Positions 1-6,373 are shown, counted from the stretch's first letter. The stretch: DNA of 11,753 nucleotides from Anaerolineaceae bacterium UBA6105 (GCA_002423495.1 DIWN01000072.1:33276-45028); one strand, 5' to 3'. Translations and numbers: made by a program. Notes: generated by a model from the letters alone, not told the origin.

Positions 1-39
1 ATGTGAACCGTGCGCTCTAACCAACTGAGCTAAGCGCCC
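1..39 (-). tRNA. tRNA-Val (anticodon CAC), 5' part only
   Basis: Read on the minus strand from 39 down, the sequence gives the 5' half of a tRNA. It has a 7-nt acceptor strand GGGCGCT, TA at positions 8-9, a D-stem GCTC/GAGC around the loop AGTTGGTTA, one base, then the 5' anticodon strand CACGG and loop TTCACAT. The conserved U33 is in place and the anticodon reads CAC, which decodes valine GTG. The window ends right after the anticodon loop, so the 3' half, T-arm and CCA cannot be seen. The identity rests on the anticodon loop alone, but the D-arm is fully consistent with a tRNA. Confidence 0.88.
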
Positions 40-50
40 AAAGTGCCGTG

Positions 51-79
51 ATTATAGCAAACCTGATTGAATTTGTCCA
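51..79 (-). promoter_or_regulatory. Promoter of the tRNA gene
   Basis: On the minus strand there is TGGACA (79-74, five of six bases of the -35 consensus), a 17-base spacer, and a perfect TATAAT (56-51). The expected start point falls about five bases before the tRNA 5' end at 39. This gives the tRNA its own strong sigma-70-type promoter, inside the short gap after the oxidoreductase gene. Confidence 0.8.
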
Positions 80-104
80 CAAGCATTTTTAACTGCCCGG
101 CGTT

Positions 105-1322
105 TCATAGCGCGCCAATTACACTCTCCACATCAACGCTCTCATCCAGAACCATTGAGAAATCCTTTTTACCTTCAACGGCGGCTTTAACTTTATTCGC
201 CATGCTGGCATCACCAAGCAGGATTGAGCCGATTATCTTCCCATCGCGGAAAAGGAAACTCTTGTATCTGCCGTCCTTGCCTTCCGCCACCAGCCTGTCT
301 CCTTCCTGGCTTGGAGAGAATTGTCCAATACTGAAAACATCCACGCCCAAAACCTTGAGCCTGGTGGAAGGCGGGTCGCCCAAAAAACTGGTTTCTTTGC
401 CAGCCGCGTTCTGCCCGGCAATGGTTCCCTGGTTCTTAGCCGGGATCCACAAACCATAGCTTCTGCCATGGAACTCGGTCAGGTCTCCTGCTGCGAGGAT
501 ATCCGGGTTGGAAGTGAGCATGTGCTCATTCACCACAACACCCCGGTTGACAGCCAAACCTGCCGATTTCGCCAGCTCAAGGTTAGCCGAAACGCCCGTG
601 CTGATCAGCACCAAATCCGCCGGCAGCACCTGACCATCCGCCAGTTCCACGCTCTCGACCTTCGCATCGCCGTGCAGCGCTTTGGTCATCGCCGGAACGA
701 TCACCTTGATCCCAAGGCTTTCAATCTTCTCCTTCAGGATGGCGCTGGCCTGGACGTCCAGCTGGCACGGAAGGAGCCAATCGAGCCCTTCCAACACCGT
801 CACATCCGCGCCCTGCCGCGCCACAGCCCCAGCCACCTCGAGCCCGAGTAGTCCACCGCCAATGCAGACTACCTTTGCCTGGTGCCGGGAAACATCCAGA
901 ATTAAATCAGCGTCGTCAAGCGTTCGCAGGGTCTGTACGCCTTCCAGATCCTTGCCGGGGAATGGCGGGACGTTCGGATGAGCGCCTGAAGCCAGGATCA
1001 GCTTGTCATAAGGCAGTTTTTGACCATCTGCCAGGGAAATTTGCTTTGCCTCAGCCTCAATCGCCTCTACGTGCGTATTGAGCAGGATGGTGATGTGGTT
1101 CTGTAGGTACCATTGCTGGTCGTGCAACGTGAGTTTTTCGCGCTGCACCTCGCCTGCCAGGTAGCGGGTGAGGCTCATGCGAAAGTAAGGCAGATAGTGC
1201 TCCTCGGAAATTAATGTGATATCAGAATCCTGTTGGAGAGCATGAGCTGCTTCCGCAGCGCTGACGCCCGCAATCCCTCCGCCGATAATGATGATCCGTT
1301 TGTTGGTTTCTGGTTGTGACAT
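105..1322 (-). CDS. FAD-dependent NAD(P)H oxidoreductase (rubredoxin reductase / NADH oxidase-like)
   Basis: A 405-residue class I pyridine nucleotide-disulphide oxidoreductase fold, cytoplasmic, expected to pass electrons from NADH through FAD to an acceptor. An FAD dinucleotide motif GGGIAG lies at 14-19, the ASGA loop at 111-114, and a second motif GGGLLG at 155-160 for the pyridine nucleotide. Glu178 at the end of the following strand (VTVLE) favours NADH over NADPH in this fold. AAGD at 277-280 supplies the flavin-binding Asp. The two cysteines (153, 186) do not form CxxC, and the N-terminal PYFRMSLTRYL stretch lacks the cysteine of CoA-disulphide reductases. A rubredoxin-reductase or NirB-like acceptor-reducing enzyme therefore fits better than a disulphide reductase. 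The C-terminal part after about 320 matches the extra domain of rubredoxin reductases and NADH oxidases. The start is supported by AGGAGAG at 1332-1326, three bases before the ATG. No rubredoxin gene is visible nearby, so the electron acceptor is unknown. Confidence 0.87.
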   Translation of the reverse strand: MSQPETNKRIIIIGGGIAGVSAAEAAHALQQDSDITLISEEHYLPYFRMSLTRYLAGEVQREKLTLHDQQWYLQNHITILLNTHVEAIEAEAKQISLADGQKLPYDKLILASGAHPNVPPFPGKDLEGVQTLRTLDDADLILDVSRHQAKVVCIGGGLLGLEVAGAVARQGADVTVLEGLDWLLPCQLDVQASAILKEKIESLGIKVIVPAMTKALHGDAKVESVELADGQVLPADLVLISTGVSANLELAKSAGLAVNRGVVVNEHMLTSNPDILAAGDLTEFHGRSYGLWIPAKNQGTIAGQNAAGKETSFLGDPPSTRLKVLGVDVFSIGQFSPSQEGDRLVAEGKDGRYKSFLFRDGKIIGSILLGDASMANKVKAAVEGKKDFSMVLDESVDVESVIGAL

Positions 1323-1421
1323 AATCTCTCCTGCACGCGTTTCTGATGATAATTTTAATGACCCGGGATTGACTTTGCTATCTCTTGTAACGTGTTAAAT
1401 CATAGGTTGTCCAAAAGGGAT

Positions 1422-1449
1422 AAAAACAGACGGAGCCTTTCAAAGCTCC
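1422..1449 (-). terminator. Rho-independent terminator of the small cysteine-rich gene
   Basis: On the minus strand, downstream of the 86-residue ORF, GGAGC pairs with GCTCC (1449-1445 with 1436-1432) across an 8-base interior that can pair a little further. It is followed within a few bases by a run of five T's (1426-1422). It separates the small gene from the oxidoreductase gene, so the two are probably different transcription units. The short stem keeps confidence moderate. Confidence 0.55.
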
Positions 1450-1483
1450 CTTCATTACAAAAATTTGCGCTTTATAACTCAGA

Positions 1484-1744
1484 CTACATGCTGCGACAGC
1501 TCATAGCAGAAGGCTCTGAAAGCTCATAAATTGGCAGCACCGATCGCTTCCCCGAGGGAATATTGCTGCCACCACTGAAATCCGGGTAATACTCCTGAAA
1601 TTCGTCAGGGATCCTATACTGATAATTTTGATTTATTGGGACAAAAAAGGCAAATATCAAGACAATCGCTACAATGATCGCGACAAAAAACACGAGGCAG
1701 CCACAACTGCAACAAGCGCATCCACTGCCACTTCCACCTTCCAT
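1484..1744 (-). CDS. Small cysteine-rich single-pass membrane protein, unknown function
   Basis: An 86-residue protein that I do not recognise. A glycine/serine N-terminus (1-8) leads into a tight cysteine cluster, Cys9, 11, 12, 14 and 16. A very hydrophobic segment of about 20 residues follows (17-36), then a polar, tyrosine- and proline-containing tail (37-86) ending in MSCRSM. The cysteine cluster directly abuts the membrane helix. It could bind metal, be lipidated, or form disulphides depending on topology; none of this can be decided here. Translation is well supported: AAGGAGG at 1757-1751 lies six bases before the ATG, the best Shine-Dalgarno sequence in the window, and a terminator follows. 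A weak TACAAT (1778-1773) could be the -10 box, without a recognisable -35. Confidence 0.72.
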   Translation of the reverse strand: MEGGSGSGCACCSCGCLVFFVAIIVAIVLIFAFFVPINQNYQYRIPDEFQEYYPDFSGGSNIPSGKRSVLPIYELSEPSAMSCRSM

Positions 1745-1856
1745 GATCGACCTCCTTGGTTGCTCTGATCTAATTGTAAGACAAATTCATCAAGCTATTG
1801 CCATCCGGACATGCTGATTAACCGAACGATCCATTTTTGCGCAGACTGGTCTTCAC

Positions 1857-2516
1857 TTATCCTATCCCCAGGCTGAGGATCAAAATCCAGAGAATGATAG
1901 AGAAAAACACTGACCACTCAGAAATTGCAAATTTCCAAACCTGTGGACGTTTTACGTCCTCTGTGGACAAAGGTTCATCAACTTTATCACGCACATTCCA
2001 CATGAGGCCCAAAAAGCTTGCAAAGGCAGCCACGGGGATCAGACCAACCAAACCATAGAAAAGCGAGACCACGCCTTCACCCTGAGGAGGGAAAAGGATC
2101 GCGAGGGAAAAAATCAAAACCATCAAGAGCCCCCCACGGAAGAAGATGATCGCCGCAGTGGTGTGTGGTTTGATATTATCCATCGGGAAGATGCCCACCA
2201 TCATCAGTCCGACCCCGGTCACGACCCCAAAGAGCATTCCCAGTTTAGCCAAAAAGCCGGGCAGGCCAAGCCCGAGTGAGATGGCAGCAAGCATCAGCCC
2301 AATGCCGCTGATGATGATGCTCAGGTTGAAGATCCACGCCCAGCGTGAAACACCGCGTTCGCCAAGCTCAGAAATAAAATGATTGAGAAAAGAATACTTT
2401 TCGCCGTCTTTCCCGCGATAAACCGCCCCGGGCAGTATGACTCCCAGAAGTCCAAAAAAGACTCCAATCAAACCTGTAACCCTGAAGACCGTAAGATCGC
2501 CAAGCCATTCCAACAT
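1857..2516 (-). CDS. DUF998-family integral membrane protein
   Basis: A hydrophobic protein of 219 residues (221 if the upstream GTG at 2522 is used). Its order of segments fits the DUF998 family: a first membrane helix, then NHFISELGERG after the first loop, several further helices, a loop with GIFPMDN and HTTAA, and helices to the C-terminus. About six membrane segments can be counted. The function of DUF998 proteins is not established. I chose the ATG at 2516 because GAGG at 2525-2522 sits five bases before it and lies inside the alternative GTG start. It is divergent from trpS with a gap of about 196 bases. A possible -10 TATAGT (2544-2539) lies upstream with only a poor -35. Confidence 0.8.
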   Translation of the reverse strand: MLEWLGDLTVFRVTGLIGVFFGLLGVILPGAVYRGKDGEKYSFLNHFISELGERGVSRWAWIFNLSIIISGIGLMLAAISLGLGLPGFLAKLGMLFGVVTGVGLMMVGIFPMDNIKPHTTAAIIFFRGGLLMVLIFSLAILFPPQGEGVVSLFYGLVGLIPVAAFASFLGLMWNVRDKVDEPLSTEDVKRPQVWKFAISEWSVFFSIILWILILSLGIG

Positions 2517-2586
2517 ACTCACCTCACCTTTGCTCTATACTATAGCGCATTTTTATCAAAAAAATTCAATTTCGTGTCAATATTAA

Positions 2587-2666
2587 GCTTCGCTTGCGCA
2601 CTTTTGGAGACCATGAGATCAAGCCAGACAGTCGCCTTTCCACAGGCCGAAAAATGCGCAAAAGCT
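2587..2666. repeat. Inverted repeat between DUF998 gene and trpS
   Basis: TTGCGCA at 2594-2600, followed by CTTTT, is matched in inverted orientation by AAAATGCGCAA at 2651-2661. Flanking GCTT (2587-2590) and AAGC (2662-2665) extend the match with a 3-base offset. The centres are about 60 bases apart. The right arm covers the expected -35 zone of the trpS promoter, so this could be a pair of operator half-sites or a large hairpin. It is short enough that chance cannot be excluded. Confidence 0.35.
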
Positions 2667-2678
2667 GCCGGAGTGCCT

Positions 2679-2684
2679 TATAAT
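2679..2684 (+). promoter_or_regulatory. -10 box of the trpS promoter
   Basis: A perfect TATAAT stands 28 bases before the trpS ATG, which allows a short leader containing the Shine-Dalgarno sequence GAGGAG (2701-2706). No good -35 hexamer is present 16-18 bases upstream; that zone reads GCGCAA and coincides with an inverted-repeat arm. There is no T-box leader: the conserved AGGGTGG-type element is absent. Confidence 0.55.
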
Positions 2685-2712
2685 TGAATGAATCGTTTTA
2701 GAGGAGTACATT

Positions 2713-3708
2713 ATGAAACCTATTTCGCTGACCGGCATCAAACCCACCGGCAATCCGCACATCGGCAATTATTTTGGTATGTACAAACCTGCCATTGCCC
2801 TGACCGAAAATTACCTCGGTCTCTATTTCGTTGCCGACCTTCACGCCCTCACCACCACCCCCAATCGGAAAGAACTGCAAAACCTGATCCATAAGGTCGC
2901 TGCTGTCTGGTTGGCTCTGGGGCTGGACCCGGATAACAGCGTTTTCTTCCGTCAATCAGACATCCCCCAAATCCCTGAATGTACCTGGATGCTCGCCTGC
3001 CTCACCAGTAAGGGCTTGATGAACCGCGCCCACGCCTATAAGGCTGCCGTGGATAAGAATCTTGAAGCCGAGCGCGACCCGGACGATGGCATCAACATGG
3101 GGCTTTACAACTATCCGGTCCTGATGGCTGCGGACATCCTGCTTTATGGATCGGACGTGGTGCCTGTGGGCCCCGATCAGAAACAACACATCGAAATCAC
3201 GCGCGACATTGCCGAAAATTTTAACCGCACCTACGGCAAGACGCTTAAGCTGCCAGAAGGGCTCTTCCCCAAGGGTCTGCAGGACGTGCCGGGCATTGAC
3301 GGGCGCAAAATGAGCAAAAGCTACGGCAACACCATCCCGATCTTTGGAGATGAAAAGACCATTCGCAAACAGGTCATGCGTATCGTCACGGACAGCCGCA
3401 CCCCAGAAGAACCCAAGGACCCCGAAGGCGACAATCTGTTCCAGATTTTCAGCCTTTTTGCCACCCCCGAACGGACTGAAGAAGTCCGTCAGCACTACCT
3501 GGCTGGTGGCTTGGGATACGGCACATTGAAACAGGAATTGGCTGAAACCATCCTGGCATACTTTGGCGACGCACGGCAGGAGTTCAACGATTATATGCAA
3601 GATACTGCCGCGTTGGATGCCGTCCTGGCACGCGGCGCTGAAAAAGCTCGCGACATTGCCATTCCAGTGCTGAAACGCATGCGCAAGGCAGCGGGAATAG
3701 ACTTTTAA
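2713..3708 (+). CDS. trpS: Tryptophanyl-tRNA synthetase
   Basis: A 331-residue class Ic aminoacyl-tRNA synthetase, a normal length for bacterial TrpRS. It activates tryptophan with ATP and charges tRNA-Trp in the cytoplasm. The HIGH-type signature is PTGNPHIGNY at 11-20 and the KMSKS loop is KMSKS at 199-203. YPVLMAADIL at 134-143 is the family's amino-acid pocket, with Asp141 at the position that contacts the indole nitrogen. GPDQKQHIE (153-161) is also a TrpRS signature. The start ATG has GAGGAG six bases upstream. The stop codon overlaps the next gene's ATG by one base (TAATG), so the two are probably co-transcribed and translationally coupled, although no functional link to metal transport is obvious. 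Confidence 0.97.
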   Translation: MKPISLTGIKPTGNPHIGNYFGMYKPAIALTENYLGLYFVADLHALTTTPNRKELQNLIHKVAAVWLALGLDPDNSVFFRQSDIPQIPECTWMLACLTSKGLMNRAHAYKAAVDKNLEAERDPDDGINMGLYNYPVLMAADILLYGSDVVPVGPDQKQHIEITRDIAENFNRTYGKTLKLPEGLFPKGLQDVPGIDGRKMSKSYGNTIPIFGDEKTIRKQVMRIVTDSRTPEEPKDPEGDNLFQIFSLFATPERTEEVRQHYLAGGLGYGTLKQELAETILAYFGDARQEFNDYMQDTAALDAVLARGAEKARDIAIPVLKRMRKAAGIDF

Positions 3709-4640
3709 TGACCACAAATTCTTCAGTTAGCTCCACACCCATCAGCACCACTGAACGCAGCAAGCTCAGCAATCAGGCGGTCTCACTGGCGCTGATTTTT
3801 AATGTGTTGTTAGCGATTCTGAAAACAGGCATTGGCATCCTGGGGCATTCTCCCGCTTTGCTGGCAGACGGCATCAACAGCACTTCGGATGTAGTTTACA
3901 ACATCTTTGTCTCGATCTTCGTGCGAGCCGCTCATAAACCCGCCGATGAGGAACACCCCTATGGGCACTCGCAATTCGAAAGCGTTGGCGCATTGGTCGT
4001 CGGCGCCTTTGTAATTACCACCGCGATTACCATTTTTTGGGACGCCATCAACTCTCTGTATGAATTTTTAAAAGGGATCAGTGATTTTACCGGAAGTGCC
4101 CAATATACGCTCTACGCGGCCTTATTTACAGTGTTAATCAAATGGGTTCTGACTGTTTACACCCGTAAGATCGGCAAGAAAACCAATAATCCTTCAGTCA
4201 TTGCACTGGCTCAAGACCACCGCAATGACATATTCTCGGCTTTAGCTGCGGTAGTCGGCATCACGATGAGCCAATTCGGCTATCACTGGGTGGATCCCCT
4301 GGCTGGGGCGATAGTGGCGATTGTCATTCTCAAAACGGGGCTTAGTATACTGCGCGATTCAACTGACGATCTGATGGATACGCTTCCTGGAAAAGCTCTG
4401 AATGAACAAATTCGCGAACTGATAATCCAGGTTCCCGGAGTGCAGGCAATCGACTCAGTCAAAGCACATCGTTTTGGGCAGTATCTGGTGATCAACCTGG
4501 CAATATTCGTGGATGGTTCAATTAGTGTCGATCAAGGGGATGCCATTTCGGATCGCGTAGAAAAAGCATTGGTGACCAGTATTGATTATGTACGCGCCGT
4601 GCATGTGCATTTTCACTCAAAAGCTGGTACACAAGCCTGA
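3708..4640 (+). CDS. Cation diffusion facilitator, probably Mn2+-type exporter
   Basis: A 310-residue CDF transporter: a membrane domain of about six helices (roughly 22-215) and a cytosolic C-terminal domain (about 225-305). These proteins export divalent metals by metal/proton exchange, usually as dimers. HPYGHSQFE at 83-91 is the classic loop motif. The transport site is informative. Helix 2 (LLADGINSTSDV) gives Asn57 and Asp61, where zinc exporters usually have His and Asp. Helix 5 (AQDHRND) gives Asp170 and Asp174 where zinc exporters have HxxxD. Asn/Asp plus DxxxD is the pattern of manganese CDFs such as MntE and MneP/MneS, so I infer Mn2+ efflux. The start overlaps the trpS stop (TAATG). 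There is no clear Shine-Dalgarno sequence, which suits reinitiation after trpS. Family assignment is firm; metal specificity is an inference. Confidence 0.93.
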   Translation: MTTNSSVSSTPISTTERSKLSNQAVSLALIFNVLLAILKTGIGILGHSPALLADGINSTSDVVYNIFVSIFVRAAHKPADEEHPYGHSQFESVGALVVGAFVITTAITIFWDAINSLYEFLKGISDFTGSAQYTLYAALFTVLIKWVLTVYTRKIGKKTNNPSVIALAQDHRNDIFSALAAVVGITMSQFGYHWVDPLAGAIVAIVILKTGLSILRDSTDDLMDTLPGKALNEQIRELIIQVPGVQAIDSVKAHRFGQYLVINLAIFVDGSISVDQGDAISDRVEKALVTSIDYVRAVHVHFHSKAGTQA

Positions 4641-4666
4641 AAAGGAAGCTGTCAAGCCTGTGGGTC

Positions 4667-4675
4667 TGATATGAT
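4667..4675 (+). promoter_or_regulatory. Extended -10 promoter of the alcohol dehydrogenase gene
   Basis: TGATATGAT contains the extended -10 TG dinucleotide (4667-4668) one base before TATGAT (4670-4675). Extended -10 promoters can work without a good -35, and none is seen. Transcription would start near 4682, leaving a leader of about 27 bases with AAGGAG at 4696-4701. It suggests the dehydrogenase can be expressed independently of the trpS-CDF pair. Confidence 0.42.
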
Positions 4676-4708
4676 TAAGCCTGACAAAACTACATAAGGA
4701 GCATTCAC

Positions 4709-5875
4709 ATGAACAATTTCGAGTTCTATAATCCTACACGAATCATTTTTGGCAAGGGGACCATCGCCAAACTGAGCAAGCGTGTCCCTCGCAAAGCCAG
4801 GGTCATGCTGGTTTACGGCGGCGGGTCCATCAAAGAAAATGGTATTTACGACCAGGTAATGGATGCGCTCAAGAAGCACGAAGTAATCGAGTTTGGCGGC
4901 GTCGAAGCCAACCCCGATTACGCCACACTGATGAAAGCCGTCAAAAAGGTGCGGAAAAAGAAAGTAGATTTTCTGCTGGCTGTAGGCGGTGGCTCGGTAA
5001 TTGACGGTACAAAGTTCATCTCCATGGCAAGCCCCAATGAAGACATTGAACCATGGGATATCATCGCCCGCAAAATAGCAAAGGACTTGAAAAAGGTTAT
5101 ACCTTTTGGAACTGTTCTGACCCTTCCCGCAACTGGTAGTGAGTTTAATCGTAACTCGGTCATCTCTCGCCGAGAGACCGGAGAAAAGCTTTCTTTCGCC
5201 AGTGACCGTGTCTATCCCAAGTTTTCCATCCTGGACCCTGAAACCACCTACTCTCTGCCCCAGGATCAAATTCGTAATGGGCTGGTGGATGCCTTTGTGC
5301 ACATTATGGAACTGTACATGACCTACCCGGTGGACGCAATCGTGCAGGATCGACAGGCTGAAGCGCTCTTGATGGCTATCATGGAAATGGCTCCGGCAGT
5401 TCTTGAAATGGATCCTCCGAATTATGATGCCCGCGCTAACTACATGTGGGTTTGCTCCAACGCGCTCAATCACCTGATCGGTGCTGGTGTGCCGCAGGAC
5501 TGGGCTACGCATAGCATTGGGCACGAATTGACCGCACTCTACGGCCTGGCGCATGCCGAAACATTGGCAGTTGTTTTGCCCTGGCTGCTTTGGTACAAGC
5601 GCGAGCAAAAACGCGACAAATTGCTGCAGTACGGGTACCGCGTGATGGATCAGAAGATGCAGAAATACTCCGAACGCATCGACCGCACGATTGAGGCGAC
5701 CGCAGCTTTCTTCCAGAGCCTTGGTATGCCCACCACCCTCAGCTCTTATGGAGTCGATCCCGACGAAGCCGCTGAGAAGGTGCAGGCACGTTTTGAAGAA
5801 CGGGACTGGAGCCTGGGTGAGCACGACGATATCACCGGAGCCGACGCCGCGGCAATTCTTCGGCTGAGTAGATAA
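4709..5875 (+). CDS. yqhD: YqhD-type iron/zinc alcohol (aldehyde) dehydrogenase, NADPH-dependent
   Basis: A 388-residue group III metal-dependent alcohol dehydrogenase, almost exactly the length of E. coli YqhD and resembling it throughout (MNNF start, PTRIIFGKG, VGGGSVIDGTKF, LTLPATGSE, IGAGVPQDWATH). The family reduces aldehydes to alcohols with NADPH, often for detoxification of reactive aldehydes. Metal ligands are present at Asp194, His198, His268 and His282. GGGS at 37-40 corresponds to the nucleotide-binding GGGS of YqhD, and GGGSVIDG at 93-100 to the pyrophosphate-binding loop. The ATG has AAGGAG at 4696-4701, seven bases upstream. It follows the CDF gene by 68 bases with its own candidate promoter, and the noncoding repeat begins 12 bases after its stop. 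A longer antisense ORF (4652-6013) is a shadow of this gene. Confidence 0.96.
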   Translation: MNNFEFYNPTRIIFGKGTIAKLSKRVPRKARVMLVYGGGSIKENGIYDQVMDALKKHEVIEFGGVEANPDYATLMKAVKKVRKKKVDFLLAVGGGSVIDGTKFISMASPNEDIEPWDIIARKIAKDLKKVIPFGTVLTLPATGSEFNRNSVISRRETGEKLSFASDRVYPKFSILDPETTYSLPQDQIRNGLVDAFVHIMELYMTYPVDAIVQDRQAEALLMAIMEMAPAVLEMDPPNYDARANYMWVCSNALNHLIGAGVPQDWATHSIGHELTALYGLAHAETLAVVLPWLLWYKREQKRDKLLQYGYRVMDQKMQKYSERIDRTIEATAAFFQSLGMPTTLSSYGVDPDEAAEKVQARFEERDWSLGEHDDITGADAAAILRLSR

Positions 5876-5924
5876 GGATTGCGGGTCCGTCACTGCGAGC
5901 CCCGATTCTGTAAAGGGTACTGAC

Positions 5925-5969
5925 CTGCCACTACGGAAGGGGCGTGGCAGTCTGCAGTTCCGTTTTTTT
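5925..5969 (+). terminator. Terminator-like unit at the left end of repeat copy 1
   Basis: ACGGAA (5933-5938) pairs with TTCCGT (5958-5963) and is followed at once by seven T's (5963-5969), as in an intrinsic terminator, although the loop is long (19 bases). An alternative 7-bp hairpin, CTGCCAC (5925-5931) with GTGGCAG (5944-5950), is mutually exclusive with it. It lies about 50 bases after the yqhD stop and could end that transcript. In copy 2 the T run is kept but the stems shrink to GGAA/TTCC and CTGCC/GGCAG. Confidence 0.42.
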
Positions 5970-5997
5970 CTATTCCCCTTGTTAAGATCACCGGTAG

Positions 5998-6061
5998 GGG
6001 CGAAGCATTTCAAAAATAATGCATTCCTATTTTTAAGCCATCTTTAAAGAATGCTTCGCCC
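5998..6061. other. Long hairpin inside repeat copy 1
   Basis: A perfect 12-bp inverted repeat, GGGCGAAGCATT (5998-6009) and AATGCTTCGCCC (6050-6061), encloses a second 7-bp stem AAAAATA/TATTTTT (6012-6018 with 6028-6034) with a 9-base loop. Copy 2 keeps both stems, the outer one as 11 bp (10753-10763 with 10804-10814). Being nearly symmetrical, it could act on transcripts from either side. Confidence 0.75.
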
Positions 6062-6088
6062 TTACGTCTGAAATCCGCATGTCTAGTC

Positions 6089-6274
6089 GTAGGGCGAGAT
6101 TGAGGGCACCGTAAACAATGTAATGGACGAACGTAAAGTGCCCTCAATCCGCCATTGAAACGGTTATGTATTGTAAAAAATGTTTTTGTGAATGACCAAT
6201 GATTCTACGGCGGATTGGAAGCACATCAAGTCCTTTACACAATGATGATTGTAGCGCTTCCAATCTCGCCCTAC
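6089..6274. other. Three-armed (cloverleaf-like) fold in repeat copy 1
   Basis: A perfect 13-bp closing stem, GTAGGGCGAGATT (6089-6101) with AATCTCGCCCTAC (6262-6274), surrounds three consecutive hairpins. The first is TGAGGGCAC/GTGCCCTCA (6101-6109 with 6138-6146). The second is CAATCCGCC/GGCGGATTG (6145-6153 with 6209-6217). The third is GGAAGC/GCTTCC (6217-6222 with 6256-6261). The stems abut with essentially no unpaired bases at the junction, a few bases being shared between alternatives, so they form a four-way junction. Copy 2 retains the closing stem perfectly and all three arms. Confidence 0.7.
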
Positions 6275-6373
6275 CAGGACCACTAAAGATCGCCGCGCAA
6301 AACTGGCTCGCGATGACGGAGTGAAAGGCAGATCGCCACACCCTGCAGGCACAACCGGCTATGCAAGGCCGAA

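Larger units (their letters stand above)
5888..6346. repeat. Composite noncoding repeat, copy 1
   Basis: This 459-bp element recurs at 10644-11098 in the same orientation with about 90% identity by hand alignment, differences being point changes and very short gaps. It fills nearly the whole space between the convergent yqhD and glycosyltransferase genes. Imperfect terminal inverted repeats are seen: CGTCACTGCGAGCC (5888-5901) against GGCTCGCGATGACG (6305-6318), with two mismatches. Homology to copy 2 continues 28 bases past the right arm. Inside are a terminator-like unit, a long hairpin and a three-armed fold, listed separately. No target-site duplication is visible. Open frames within it are short, differ between copies and resemble no protein, so I regard it as noncoding. 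The ends resemble widespread GTCAT-TGCGAG dispersed repeats of bacterial genomes. Confidence 0.9.

Noticed and set aside
2585..2712. T-box or tryptophan-attenuator leader before trpS
   Set aside because: The gap is short, has no AGGGTGG-type T-box sequence, no Trp-rich leader peptide and no terminator hairpin with a T run.
2956..3717. A 253-residue minus-strand open frame opposite trpS
   Set aside because: It is fully antisense to trpS, has no recognisable domain and no Shine-Dalgarno support.
4652..6013. A 453-residue minus-strand open frame opposite yqhD
   Set aside because: It is antisense to a gene with unmistakable YqhD motifs, runs into the noncoding repeat and resembles no known protein. 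It exists because of codon usage on the other strand.
5880..6350. Classical MITE or insertion sequence with target-site duplication
   Set aside because: Imperfect inverted ends exist, but no duplicated target bases flank either copy, and homology between copies extends 28 bases beyond the right inverted arm. Mobility is therefore not shown.
6144..6352. Two overlapping short minus-strand open frames in repeat copy 1, and a similar one at 10764-11105 in copy 2
   Set aside because: The shared peptide words come from the shared repeat DNA. Frames are not kept open over the same span in both copies, start at different places and follow stem-loop sequence, so they are not a conserved protein.
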